Positions 51,313 to 59,414 of a stretch of DNA of 64,000 nt are shown one piece after another. This DNA is from SCTM01 sp965279655 (GTDB lineage Bacteria; Pseudomonadota; Alphaproteobacteria; Rhodospirillales; Rhodospirillaceae), in NCBI GenBank assembly GCA_965279655.1, contig OZ257255.1, forward strand, positions 5,022,001 to 5,086,000, in the 5' to 3' direction. The notes below the pieces were generated by a model. The model was not told the origin of the DNA, ran no database searches, and was given only the letters and a program-made list of their open reading frames with translations. The translations under genes were made by a program, and so were the position numbers. Numbering within the stretch: position 1 is the stretch's first letter; every line of letters begins with the position of its first letter.

Positions 51313-52710
51313 ATGGTGCGCGTCATGAACGACGCCGCGCCCCTTGCTGCTGCTCTGGCCGCCCTGACCGCCCTGCTGGGCGACCGGGTGAGCACCGCCA
51401 CGGCTTTGCGCACCCAGCACGGCAAGGGTGAATCGTTCCACGCGGCCGCCTTGCCGGACGTGGTGGTGTTCCCCCTGACCACGGACGAGGTCGCGGCGGC
51501 GGTGAAGATTTGCGCCCGCCACAACCTTCCGATCATTCCGTTCGGCGCCGGCACCTCCTTGGAGGGACAGGTGGTGGCGGTGAAAGGCGGGGTGTCCATC
51601 GACCTGTCGCGCATGACCCGCATCCTGACGGTGAACGCCGCGGATCTGGACTGCGTGATCGAACCCGGCGTGATGCGCAAGCAACTCAACACCCACCTGC
51701 GGGACCAAGGCCTGTTCTTCCCGATCGACCCGGGCGCGGAAGCGACCATCGGCGGCATGGTGGCGACGCGCGCCTCCGGCACGAACGCCGTGCGCTACGG
51801 CACCATGCGCGACAACGTGCTGGGCCTGACCGTGGTGCTCGCCAGCGGCGAAGTCATCAAGACCGGCGGCCGCGCGCGCAAGTCCGCCGCCGGCTACGAT
51901 CTCACGCGTTTGATGGTTGGCTCCGAAGGCACGCTCGGCATCGTCACCGAGATCACGCTGCGTCTGCACGGCATTCCCGAGGCGACCTCCGCCGCGATGG
52001 TGACGTTTGACGACGTGGGCCCGGCGGTGGAAACCGTGATCGCGGTGATCCAGGCGGGCATTCCCATCGCGCGCATCGAATTCCTGGACGAGGTGAGCAT
52101 CGACGCGGTCAACCGCTACTCGAAGCTGAGCCTCCCAAAGAAGCCGACGCTGCTGATGGAATTCCACGGCAGCGAAGCCGGCGTGCGCGAGCAGGCCGAA
52201 GCCGTCGGCGCGATCGCGGAGGATCACGGCGGCGGCGGGTTTACCTGGGCGGAAAAGGCCGAGGAACGCGCGCAGCTGTGGGAGGCGCGGCACAAGGCGT
52301 ATTACGCCAGCCTCGCGCTCCGCCCCAATTCCGCAGGCTTGGTCACGGATGTGTGCGTGCCGATCTCTCGTCTCGCGGAGTGCATCGTCGCCACGAAGGC
52401 CGACCTTTCCAATACGACGATCCCGGCGACGTTGATGGGACATGTGGGCGACGGCAATTTCCACGTCTGTTTTGTCGTCGATCCGACCAAGCCGGATGAG
52501 GTTCACACCGCCGAGAAGATGCACGACCGCATGGTCGAACGCGCGTTGGCATTCGGCGGCACCTGCACCGGCGAGCACGGCATCGGGCTCGGCAAGCGCG
52601 AGCATCTTCGCCATGAGGCGGGCGAGGGTGCGGTGGCTGTGATGCGCAGCATCAAGCAGGCGCTCGATCCCGCGGGGATCATGAATCCCGGCAAGATCTT
52701 CGAGCACTGA
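51313..52710 (+). CDS. FAD-linked oxidase, GlcD/D-lactate dehydrogenase type
   Basis: 465 residues; an ATG at 51325 is also possible. The FAD-binding PCMH domain has VVVFPLTTDEVAAAVKICARHNLPIIPFGAGTSLEGQV and GLFFPIDPGAEATIGGMVAT. The C-terminal FAD-linked oxidase part has GHVGDGNFHVCFVVD and CTGEHGIGLGKREHL, the GHxGDGN and GExGxG marks of the D-2-hydroxyacid dehydrogenase group (glycolate, D-lactate). No GlcE/GlcF partners follow, so a single-subunit enzyme is more likely. Confidence 0.9.
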   Translation: MVRVMNDAAPLAAALAALTALLGDRVSTATALRTQHGKGESFHAAALPDVVVFPLTTDEVAAAVKICARHNLPIIPFGAGTSLEGQVVAVKGGVSIDLSRMTRILTVNAADLDCVIEPGVMRKQLNTHLRDQGLFFPIDPGAEATIGGMVATRASGTNAVRYGTMRDNVLGLTVVLASGEVIKTGGRARKSAAGYDLTRLMVGSEGTLGIVTEITLRLHGIPEATSAAMVTFDDVGPAVETVIAVIQAGIPIARIEFLDEVSIDAVNRYSKLSLPKKPTLLMEFHGSEAGVREQAEAVGAIAEDHGGGGFTWAEKAEERAQLWEARHKAYYASLALRPNSAGLVTDVCVPISRLAECIVATKADLSNTTIPATLMGHVGDGNFHVCFVVDPTKPDEVHTAEKMHDRMVERALAFGGTCTGEHGIGLGKREHLRHEAGEGAVAVMRSIKQALDPAGIMNPGKIFEH

Positions 52711-52711
52711 C

Positions 52712-53692
52712 ATGGCGTTCAAGTCGGTCTGTATCGTCGGGCCCGGCGCCATCGGCGGGATGCTGGCGGTGCTCCTGTTGAACGGCGGCTTTCGTGTCAC
52801 GGCGCTCGCGCGGCCAGGGCGGGCCGCCGCCATCGAGCAACGCGGGCTGACGCTCTATACCGGCGGCGAAAAGTACTATCGCCGGCCGCTTGTCGCGACG
52901 CGCGCGGAGGAACTGGGCCAGCAGGACTTGGTGATCGTGACGCTGAAGGGCGGCGCGTTGCGGGGGCTGGCGAGCGAGATCGCGGCCCTGTGCGGGCCCC
53001 AAACGCCGGTGGTGTTCCTGATGAACGGAATTCCCTGGTGGTTTTTCGACGGCTTCGGCGGTGCGCTGGAAGGCACGCGCCTGCAATCCCTCGACCCGGA
53101 TGGCGAACTGGCGATGCACATCCCCGCGCACCGTATCGTCTGGGGCGTGATCAATTGCGTGGTCGGCGAAGTCGACGGCGCGATCGTGCATCAGAGCATG
53201 CAGCAGATCGAACTGGGCCGCCCGGACGGACGCATGGACGGCCTGGAGGAGATCGCCGAGATGTTCCGAGGTGCGGGCTACAAGACCGATGCCTTCCCGC
53301 AGGTTCGCAACAACATCTGGGTGAAATTGCAGGCGAACGTCACCATGAACCCGGTGTCGGCGCTGACCATGTCGACCCTGGACAAGGTGTTGACCGATCC
53401 GTTCGCGCTTGAACTGGTGATCGCGATCGCCCAGGAGACCCGCGCGGTGGGCACGAAACTCGGCCTCGAGGTCGGCCAGGATCCGGCGGAGCGTCTGCGG
53501 GCCATTGGACCGAAGCTCAACGCCAGTAAGACCTCCATGCTCTATGACGCGGAACGGGGCCGCCCCCTCGAACTCGACAGCGTGATGGCGGCGCTGTTGG
53601 AGGTCGGCGAACGGCTCGGCGTGCCCATGCCGAACACCCGCGCGGTCTACGCGCTCGCGCGTGTGCGCTCGGCGGCGCTGCAAGCTCCATGA
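52712..53692 (+). CDS. Ketopantoate reductase (PanE/ApbA) family protein
   Basis: 326 residues, starting 1 base after the previous stop. The N-terminal Rossmann domain has SVCIVGPGAIGGMLAVLLLNGGF, and LGQQDLVIVTLKG is the usual second strand. A conserved Lys is in NIWVKLQANVTMNPVSALT. Family members reduce 2-dehydropantoate; many are substrate paralogues, and gene context gives no pathway. Its stop overlaps the NSS transporter start by 4 bases. Confidence 0.82.
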   Translation: MAFKSVCIVGPGAIGGMLAVLLLNGGFRVTALARPGRAAAIEQRGLTLYTGGEKYYRRPLVATRAEELGQQDLVIVTLKGGALRGLASEIAALCGPQTPVVFLMNGIPWWFFDGFGGALEGTRLQSLDPDGELAMHIPAHRIVWGVINCVVGEVDGAIVHQSMQQIELGRPDGRMDGLEEIAEMFRGAGYKTDAFPQVRNNIWVKLQANVTMNPVSALTMSTLDKVLTDPFALELVIAIAQETRAVGTKLGLEVGQDPAERLRAIGPKLNASKTSMLYDAERGRPLELDSVMAALLEVGERLGVPMPNTRAVYALARVRSAALQAP

Positions 53693-55098
53693 GCGAGGCG
53701 TCCCAGCCCGGGCCCAAGCCTGTTCCTGGAGTGGTGCCGCTGTACACTCGCTGGACCTCCACTCCGGCGTTCGTGCTGGCCGCCATCGGCGCCGGTGTCG
53801 GCTTAGGCAACATCTGGCGTTTCCCCTATGTGACGGGCCTGCACGGCGGCGGCGCGTTCGTCGCGGTGTATGTGCTGGCGGCCTTTGGCATCGTCATGCC
53901 GGTGCTGGTGGCGGAGTTGATCATCGGCCGCCGCGGCGGCGGCAGCCCGATGCGCTCCATCGCCGCGCTGGCGCGGGAATCCGGCGCGAGCCCCCTGTGG
54001 CGTGGGTTCGGCGCGGTGGGCCTGCTGGCGACCTTCCTGGTGCTGTCCACCTCCACCGTGTTCGCGAGCTGGGCGGTGCCCTACATGCTCAAGAGCGCCA
54101 CCGGCGCCTTCAACCGCGCCACGCCGGAAGCCGTGCGGGTGGCGTACGACACGTTCCTGGCGAACCCCATCGGCCTCATGGGCTGGCACGGGGGATTCCT
54201 GCTGGTCGTCGCGGTACTGGTCGCCCAGGGACTGCGTGAGGGGCTTGAGCGTGCTTTCAAGGTGCTGATCCCCTCGTTCCTGGCGGTGCTCGTGGGCCTG
54301 GTGATCTATGCCGGCGTCAACGGCGCGTTCATGACCACGGTGCACTTCATGACGCGCCCGGTGTTCACGGGTCTCGGTCCGAGCGCGGTGCTCACGGCCA
54401 TCGGCAGCGCCTTCGTCACCGTGACCGTGGGCCTGGGCATCATGATGACCTTCGGCACGCACCTGGACCGGTCCGTCAACATCACCCGCGCCGCCGTGGG
54501 GATCGTGGCGGCGGACGTGGTGGTGTCGCTGCTGGCGGCCTTCGCCGTGTTCCCGATCGTGTTCGCCAACAGCCTCAATCCGGCGGAAGGGCCGGGGCTG
54601 GTGTTCGTGACCATGACCACGGCCTTCGCGCGCATGCCCGGCGGGGCCATCGTCGGCACGCTGTTCTTCCTGTTCCTGATGCTCGCCGCGCTCACGTCCG
54701 CCATCGCCGCTTTGCAGCCCCTGGTCGCCTGGGCTATGGAGCGTCACGGCTGGAAGCGCGCAGAGGCCGGGCTCGGCTTCGCCTCCGCTGCTTGGCTGCT
54801 CGGCATCGGCATCAATTTCTCCTTCAACGTCGGAAAGAGCTTTCATCCGCTGTTCTGGTCGCCGTGGCTGAAGAACGCGACCGTGTTCCAGGCCGTCGAC
54901 CGCCTTGCCTCCGACGTGCTGATCCCGGTGGCAGGCGTGTCGCTCTTGGTGTTCTCCGGCTGGAAACTGACGGAAGACCTGGTGCGGGACGAACTCGCGC
55001 CGATCTCCTCGCTGTGGCTCATGGCCTGGCGATTCCTGGTGCGCTGGCTCGCGCCCGTGACCCTGCTCGCCATCGGCGCGCTGATCGCCTTCCGCTAG
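53689..55098 (+). CDS. Neurotransmitter:sodium symporter (NSS) family transporter
   Basis: 469 residues with about eleven helices. The first is FVLAAIGAGVGLGNIWRFPYVTGLHGGGAFVAVYVLAA, which matches the NSS signature (GLGNIWRFPY). IVMPVLVAELIIGRR and the later FFLFLMLAALTSAIAALQPLVAW also fit LeuT/TnaT-type carriers. It cotransports amino acids or related solutes with sodium. The neighbouring oxidase and reductase are overlapping or close on the same strand, so a shared regulon is possible. Confidence 0.9.
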   Translation: MSEASQPGPKPVPGVVPLYTRWTSTPAFVLAAIGAGVGLGNIWRFPYVTGLHGGGAFVAVYVLAAFGIVMPVLVAELIIGRRGGGSPMRSIAALARESGASPLWRGFGAVGLLATFLVLSTSTVFASWAVPYMLKSATGAFNRATPEAVRVAYDTFLANPIGLMGWHGGFLLVVAVLVAQGLREGLERAFKVLIPSFLAVLVGLVIYAGVNGAFMTTVHFMTRPVFTGLGPSAVLTAIGSAFVTVTVGLGIMMTFGTHLDRSVNITRAAVGIVAADVVVSLLAAFAVFPIVFANSLNPAEGPGLVFVTMTTAFARMPGGAIVGTLFFLFLMLAALTSAIAALQPLVAWAMERHGWKRAEAGLGFASAAWLLGIGINFSFNVGKSFHPLFWSPWLKNATVFQAVDRLASDVLIPVAGVSLLVFSGWKLTEDLVRDELAPISSLWLMAWRFLVRWLAPVTLLAIGALIAFR

Positions 55099-55100
55099 CG

Positions 55101-55165
55101 CGTTGGAATCGCGGTGAACACACCGTGAGGTTTGACGAACTCCGGTGACGCGCCAATGGTGATCT
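55101..55165 (+). repeat. Direct repeat copy A of a duplicated leader
   Basis: Aligns without gaps to 55320-55384, 52 of 65 bases identical, including a 21-base identical core from 55119 to 55139 that begins CACACCGTGAGG. The core ends 50 bases before an ATG preceded by AAGGAGG. Confidence 0.7.
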
Positions 55166-55319
55166 CCCGACGAAGGAGGTCAGTGCCCCATGATGATCGG
55201 CGATTCGACGAACACAGACCCAAAGGGCGTCATGGCGCGAAATTTCCCGCGCGTATTTAGCGCGTAACTGTGCGCGGGCGTCGCCTATTCCGCCGCCGCC
55301 AACTGCGCCACCGTTAGGA

Positions 55320-55384
55320 CATTGGAATCACGATGTTCACACCGTGAGGTTTGACGAAATTCGAGAATGCGCCAATTGTGGTCT
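55320..55384 (+). repeat. Direct repeat copy B of a duplicated leader
   Basis: Second copy, 219 bases downstream of copy A; its identical core is 55338-55358. The core ends 48 bases before the ATG at 55407 of the lysozyme-like gene, which has a TGGAGG ribosome site. The same relative position in both copies suggests duplication of a promoter/leader plus gene start. Confidence 0.7.
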
Positions 55385-55406
55385 TCAACGTTTCTGGAGG
55401 TTGCGC

Positions 55407-56186
55407 ATGCCCTTTGGCGACCCCTGGCGCTCACGCGGCCAGACGATGAACGATGAGATGGAATTCATCATGAAGCGGCTGGACCAACCGGCTCCACTGC
55501 CTTCACCCTACATGCGGCGAGAGGCCCAATACGCACAGGATGTTCCGCAACAGGGCCAAGGGGTGGGAAGCACGCCGCCCGCGAGCCAAATTCCGCAGAT
55601 TCCGGTAAGCGCGACGTATCGACCGGAACAGATCAAGTATGCGCCACTGCTTGGGAAGGAAGCGGATAGGAAACAGGCAATTCTCAACAATGCGCCGGCG
55701 ACATTTGATGTCGCTCAGAATCCAGAAGCCAAGTCCGGCGCACCAATTTACGAATGGAAATCCTGCGGAACCGACGTTGTTCGAGACAATGAGAAGATCA
55801 TTCAGGAAATGGCGGCCAAGTCGAATATTGATCCGAACCTTCTTCGGTCCGTCGTCTAACGTGGAAAATTCACACGGCTACTACGACGGTCTCAAAAGAC
55901 TCGCCTTGCAGGAACCCCAATCAGTTCGGCCGGGCAATAAAACCCTGACATTTGGGAGGGCGTCGGCGGAATAACTCCGCAGAACGCATCCGATCCACAA
56001 ACAAATTTACGGGCAACGGCGGAATTGTTGGGCCGTATTCAATCCCGTATAGCCGACCCTAATCCTGCCAAAGTTGGGACGCTATACAACGGTCTTGGAA
56101 TCGACAAAGTGAACCACTATGGCGCGCGGGTTGCTCGAGTGATGGAGCAAAGGCCGTGGAGCAATGGCGCTAGTGGACGATGGTAG
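55407..56186 (+). pseudogene. Frameshifted lysozyme/transglycosylase-like gene
   Basis: Start ATG at 55407 after TGGAGG. The first 150 codons give a Pro/Gln-rich linker ending NEKIIQEMAAKSNIDPNLLR and then a TAA at 55857. Reading on one frame over from 55861 gives VENSHGYYDGLKRLALQEPQ and VRPGN. Shifting back at the A run 55939-55942 gives NPDIWEGVGGITPQNASDPQ and, later, LYNGLGIDKVNHYGARVARV, ending at TAG 56184-56186. One extra base near 55858 and one missing near 55940 explain this, so about 259 residues would be restored. The core resembles lysozyme-like transglycosylases with a Glu in VENSHG. Either two true mutations or two sequencing errors are possible. GC is lower than in neighbours. 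Confidence 0.6.
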
Positions 56187-56737
56187 TCCGTCTCCAAGAG
56201 GAGGGTGAGTTGCAGATACGTGGCGCACAGCGGGCGTTCGCAGGCTGGCTTTTTATCGTCGCCATCCTGACAGCAATCTACATCGGGAATAGCGAGTGGT
56301 ATCGGGGCGCGTCGTGGCATGCGTGCTTACTGCTGTATGTGTATTTCGTTCTCGCGACGTTTCCGTTTTTTGTCATCTCTAAATTCGCCGTGGATCGAAG
56401 GGCATCGCGTGCTGGTACGGCAAGCAATCAAGCGCGCGCGCCGCTGTCAATTGTGGCGTCCATCGTCATCGCCGCGATCCTGATTCAGGCTGCCATTTTC
56501 ACGGCTATGTTTGCCGAGCAAGCGCCACGGCGCGGCCTGCATTGTTCGCCAAACGACGTAGACTGTTGGAAGAGTTGGGCGGATTACCTGATAGAGGTTT
56601 CGGCCTACGTCGGCGCGAACGCGATTCTATTCATGGCCATCGGCGCTTGCGTGGTGTTCGTGCGAAACAAACTTAATGAAGTGCGCGGACGACGCGATGA
56701 GGTCGGTGTTTCTACCCCGCCGCCAGCTGCGCCTTGA
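56180..56737 (+). CDS. Four-helix membrane protein, possible partner of the lysozyme-like gene
   Basis: 185 residues from the ATG at 56180; a TTG at 56210 with GAGGAGGG just upstream is a likely alternative. Four hydrophobic segments: GWLFIVAILTAIYIGN, LLLYVYFVLATFPFFVI, SIVASIVIAAILIQAAIFTA and YVGANAILFMAIGACVVFV, with the pair of Cys in HCSPNDVDCW in the loop between helices 3 and 4. It starts within the end of the upstream gene. GC is lower than the surroundings. The arrangement is that of a toxin with a membrane immunity protein, but this is inferred only from position. The last 26 bases overlap the convergent DUF3095 gene. Confidence 0.55.
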   Translation: MVVRLQEEGELQIRGAQRAFAGWLFIVAILTAIYIGNSEWYRGASWHACLLLYVYFVLATFPFFVISKFAVDRRASRAGTASNQARAPLSIVASIVIAAILIQAAIFTAMFAEQAPRRGLHCSPNDVDCWKSWADYLIEVSAYVGANAILFMAIGACVVFVRNKLNEVRGRRDEVGVSTPPPAAP

Positions 56738-57863
56738 GCTGAGTGGCGGCGGACGTGTAGCCGCCGTCGCCGCCGTCGACGAAGTGCACGTGCTGGCCGT
56801 CCGTGGTCGAGACCACGAGGCAGGTCATCACCGCATGATCCGAAAGGTGCATACCGTACTTGATCTCACCGCGGGCGACGCGCCCGTCCAGGTATTCCTT
56901 CAACACCGGAATCTTGTCTTTCGGACAATCGAACACCACGCACAGGCTTTCGTCGGCGCGGGCGAAGTCGACGGCGCCTTCGGTCACTTCCTTGATGTAG
57001 CGATTGGGATCGAACTTGCCGGCGGGAAGGCGAAAATAGACGAACACCCAGCCGACCAGCGTGATCACCGCGACGGCTGGGACCATAAGCCACAAGGGCA
57101 CATTCCCGCGGCGCGCCTTGGCTTCGCGCACCATGCCCTTCGGCGGCCACTTCGCTTTGAGGCTGGTGGGTTGAAGCGCGTTGAGCGTCGGCAGGCCGGC
57201 GAGGCGGGCGAGTTCCGCGTGCACCTGGCGATGGTCCGCACAGCGCAAGACCAAGGACACCATCGTGCCGCGCGCGGCTTTGATCGGCGTCCAGCGGCAC
57301 GACAGGCCGGTGAGATCCGGCGGTTCGCCGTCGTCCTCCGAGTCATTGACCATCGCTTCCATGGCGAGGTCAGCGTCGCCGCGGCCCTTGACCGCGTTCT
57401 CAAGGTGCTCGATCCCGCCGCCACGGAACACAGCGTACGCGCTGCCGGGCGAGGGCTCGTAGCGGCCCACGCGCACCGCAAGGCCGCGCGCGGACAGGGA
57501 CTTCACCGGCACGATGCCGATCCGCAGGTCGAGATTGAAGTCGCGGGCGGCGAAGCTGCGCACGCGGGCCAGCACGCGCCGCGCGGTCGCCATATCCGTC
57601 GGCGGCACCAGCGCGACCGCGCCGTCGCCGCCGAACTGATAGGGCAACTGACCGCAGAGATTTGTGAGGGCCGCGATCATCGCCGCCGCGGCGAAGTTCA
57701 CATCCGAGTGACGCCCGGCGGCGACGGCCGCGGTGGAGCCGCGAATATCGGAGATGGCGATCCACCAATCGTCAGGTGCCGCGGCGTAGCGCGTTTCGTC
57801 GAAGATTCCCGCCGCGCTACGGATGGGCGCGATCTGCTTGTAGAATTCATGCTCGACGGTCAC
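56712..57863 (-). CDS. DUF3095 protein, class III nucleotide cyclase-like
   Basis: 383 residues from an ATG. The N-terminal domain has DDWWIAISDIRGSTAAVAAGRHSDVNFAAAAMIAALTNLCG and LPYQFGGDGAVALVP, the metal-Asp and GGD-type turn of class III adenylate/guanylate cyclases. A transmembrane helix (LWLMVPAVAVITLVGWVFVYF) follows at about 267-287, and a C-terminal domain lies on the other side. A DUF3095 family function is not established. The next gene upstream is a response regulator 23 bases away on the same strand, so a signalling operon is likely. Confidence 0.8.
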   Translation of the reverse strand: MTVEHEFYKQIAPIRSAAGIFDETRYAAAPDDWWIAISDIRGSTAAVAAGRHSDVNFAAAAMIAALTNLCGQLPYQFGGDGAVALVPPTDMATARRVLARVRSFAARDFNLDLRIGIVPVKSLSARGLAVRVGRYEPSPGSAYAVFRGGGIEHLENAVKGRGDADLAMEAMVNDSEDDGEPPDLTGLSCRWTPIKAARGTMVSLVLRCADHRQVHAELARLAGLPTLNALQPTSLKAKWPPKGMVREAKARRGNVPLWLMVPAVAVITLVGWVFVYFRLPAGKFDPNRYIKEVTEGAVDFARADESLCVVFDCPKDKIPVLKEYLDGRVARGEIKYGMHLSDHAVMTCLVVSTTDGQHVHFVDGGDGGYTSAATQLKAQLAAG

Positions 57864-57886
57864 GTCGTTCCCCCGCGGCCATGCGA

Positions 57887-58261
57887 TCAGGCGACAGTGG
57901 CCAGCGCGATCTCGGCCACGCCCATGGCCTGCTTCAGACGCGCGGGCAGGATCGGCTTGGCCACGAAGCCGAGCGGATCGAGCGGCTGCAGCCGGTGCAA
58001 GGTGGCGTCATCGAGATTGGCGCTGACGAAGATGCAGCGCAGCTTCGTCTCGTCCCGCAGCCGTTTCGCGGCATCGGCCCCGCTGGTTCCGTTCGCCAAG
58101 CGCAGATCCATCAAGACCAAATCCGGCGCGGTTTCCTTCGCGGCCGCCAAGGCTTCGTCGCTGTCCGCGGCGGTCGCGACGACCTCGTGGCCGGCCTGGC
58201 GCAAGGTTTCGGCCAGGTCCATGGCGATCAGCCATTCGTCTTCGACGATGAGAACACGCAC
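57887..58261 (-). CDS. Single-domain response regulator
   Basis: 124 residues from a GTG at 58261, where the receiver domain starts (VRVLIVEDEWLIAMDLAETL). The acidic pair E7-D8, the phosphorylated D52 in LVLMDLRL, S80 in FVSA and K102 in FVAKPI are all present. It has no output domain, so it acts by protein contact, perhaps with the cyclase-like protein encoded next. A longer start (GTG at 58321) is less likely because it adds 20 unstructured residues. No histidine kinase is adjacent. Confidence 0.85.
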   Translation of the reverse strand: MRVLIVEDEWLIAMDLAETLRQAGHEVVATAADSDEALAAAKETAPDLVLMDLRLANGTSGADAAKRLRDETKLRCIFVSANLDDATLHRLQPLDPLGFVAKPILPARLKQAMGVAEIALATVA

Positions 58262-58489
58262 GCGGGCACCGCTGTCTGGAAACTGCGTAAGTGTAACGCG
58301 ATATACGGCCCGCGCGGGCACGAGGATCGCGCATCGTTTTGCACGCGAGGATTGGCTCGCCTTACGGACGCACAGGACAGGTTCGAGGTTTCATGCCGCG
58401 TGCACCGTATTTGCCGAGGGAGAGGACATAAAGGCAGGTAAAAACAATGCACTAGGGTCTTTCCTCCAACGCAGAGCAGCGTTGTCAGG

Positions 58490-58506
58490 CGTCAGGAATT
58501 CTGACG
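58490..58506. promoter_or_regulatory. Palindrome upstream of the sigma-54 promoter, candidate enhancer site
   Basis: CGTCAG at 58490-58495 and CTGACG at 58501-58506 form a perfect 6-5-6 inverted repeat around GAATT, lying 53 bases upstream of the -24 element. Sigma-54 activators of the PrsR type bind upstream inverted repeats, so this could be its site. The link is inferred from position only. Confidence 0.4.
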
Positions 58507-58558
58507 GTCGGGGCTAACGCTCCGGCGGTAAGTCGTTGAGACAACTTGGGGAATGTCT

Positions 58559-58573
58559 ATGGCACAGCTCTTG
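58559..58573 (+). promoter_or_regulatory. Sigma-54 (-24/-12) promoter of the PEP-CTERM gene
   Basis: TGGCAC (58559-58564), five bases AGCTC, then TTGC (58570-58573) exactly match the sigma-54 consensus, with the GG and GC spaced correctly. It lies 80 bases upstream of the ATG at 58653. PEP-CTERM genes in several bacteria have such promoters, controlled by PrsK/PrsR, so this is a good fit. Confidence 0.85.
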
Positions 58574-58652
58574 CAATTCGTTTGGCAAGCAGTCGCAGCG
58601 ACGATCCCCCACCGCCGCTGCGCCGCGACAAAATTAATGCCTAGGAGCACCA

Positions 58653-59261
58653 ATGAAAAAGTTACCCCTGATCGGCCTGCTGGCACTGATGCCTTTCGCC
58701 GCGCACGCCGACATCATCCCGACGATGACATCCATCACCGGAGGTCCAGGTGCATACACCTGGAATTACGACGCGTTGTTGACCGCAAACTCCAGCGCCA
58801 TCTCCGGCCCCGCGCCGACCACGACCCCGGTCCCGCACAACGCCACGACCGGCTCGTTCCTCACGATCTACGACTTCAACGACTACATTGCCGGGACTTG
58901 CGTCGGCCCGACCGGCTGGACCTGCACCGTGCAGAACGTCGGCTATACCCCGGATCAAGTGAACCCTGTCGCGCCGCCCGATGGTGCCTACGCGGTCAAC
59001 CTGACCTGGACCTACACCGCCGGCGCGACGATGGACGGTCTGTTGGTTATGAGCGGATTCTCCGCGCAGAGCCTTTCCAACCTGATCACCCGTACCAGCT
59101 TCTCTGCGCGCACCTTGAAGAACAGCGGCGATCAAGACGCCACGATCGCAGACAACGTCGGCAATACCTCCGCGCCGATGCGTCTGCCGGAGCCGACCTC
59201 CCTCGGTCTGCTCGGTCTGGCCCTCGCCGGTCTCGCCATGCGTCGCCGGAAGGCTGCCTAA
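58653..59261 (+). CDS. PEP-CTERM sorting-domain protein
   Basis: 202 residues. A Sec signal peptide (LPLIGLLALMPFAAHA) is followed by about 150 residues rich in Thr, Ser, Asn, Gly and Ala, without a known domain. The C-terminus is LPEPTSLGLLGLALAGLAMR and then RRKAA: a PEP motif, a hydrophobic helix and basic residues, the exosortase sorting signal. The protein should be cut and placed on or released at the cell surface. It is followed by a strong terminator, so it is a single-gene unit. No exosortase gene is in the window. Confidence 0.9.
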   Translation: MKKLPLIGLLALMPFAAHADIIPTMTSITGGPGAYTWNYDALLTANSSAISGPAPTTTPVPHNATTGSFLTIYDFNDYIAGTCVGPTGWTCTVQNVGYTPDQVNPVAPPDGAYAVNLTWTYTAGATMDGLLVMSGFSAQSLSNLITRTSFSARTLKNSGDQDATIADNVGNTSAPMRLPEPTSLGLLGLALAGLAMRRRKAA

Positions 59262-59282
59262 GAAAACTCGAACTCACGCCTG

Positions 59283-59314
59283 AAGGGCCGGCTTCACCGC
59301 CGGCCCTTTCCTTT
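59283..59314 (+). terminator. Strong intrinsic terminator after the PEP-CTERM gene
   Basis: AAGGGCCGGC (59283-59292) and GCCGGCCCTT (59299-59308) form a perfect 10-bp stem with a TTCACC loop and are followed by TCCTTTTG. It ends the PEP-CTERM transcript. Confidence 0.85.
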
Positions 59315-59414
59315 TGCGCCGTGCGATTTGTTGGATACACTCCGTTCGGTTTAAAAGCGGCGGGGCTTCTTTCTCGATGACGCGAGTGCGTTCGTCTTCT
59401 GCACGGGGCGGCGC

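Larger units (their letters stand above)
55099..55406. other. 308-base intergenic stretch with duplicated leader
   Basis: Between the NSS transporter and the frameshifted gene lies a pair of about 65-base direct repeats 219 bases apart (80 percent identical), listed separately. Copy A is followed by AAGGAGG and a 25-codon frame (55190-55267, MMIGDSTNTDPKGVMARNF and six more residues), which I take as a relic. No further gene is visible. Confidence 0.5.
58262..58652. other. 391-base divergent region upstream of the PEP-CTERM gene
   Basis: No gene is called. The stretch holds the sigma-54 promoter at 58559-58573 and, 53 bases further upstream, the palindrome at 58490-58506. The first part, near 58262-58330, would be the control region of the response regulator. 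Confidence 0.5.

Noticed and set aside
55190..55267. A 25-codon frame with an SD after repeat copy A as a functional small gene
   Set aside because: It looks like the remnant of a duplicated gene start; no evidence of a complete product.
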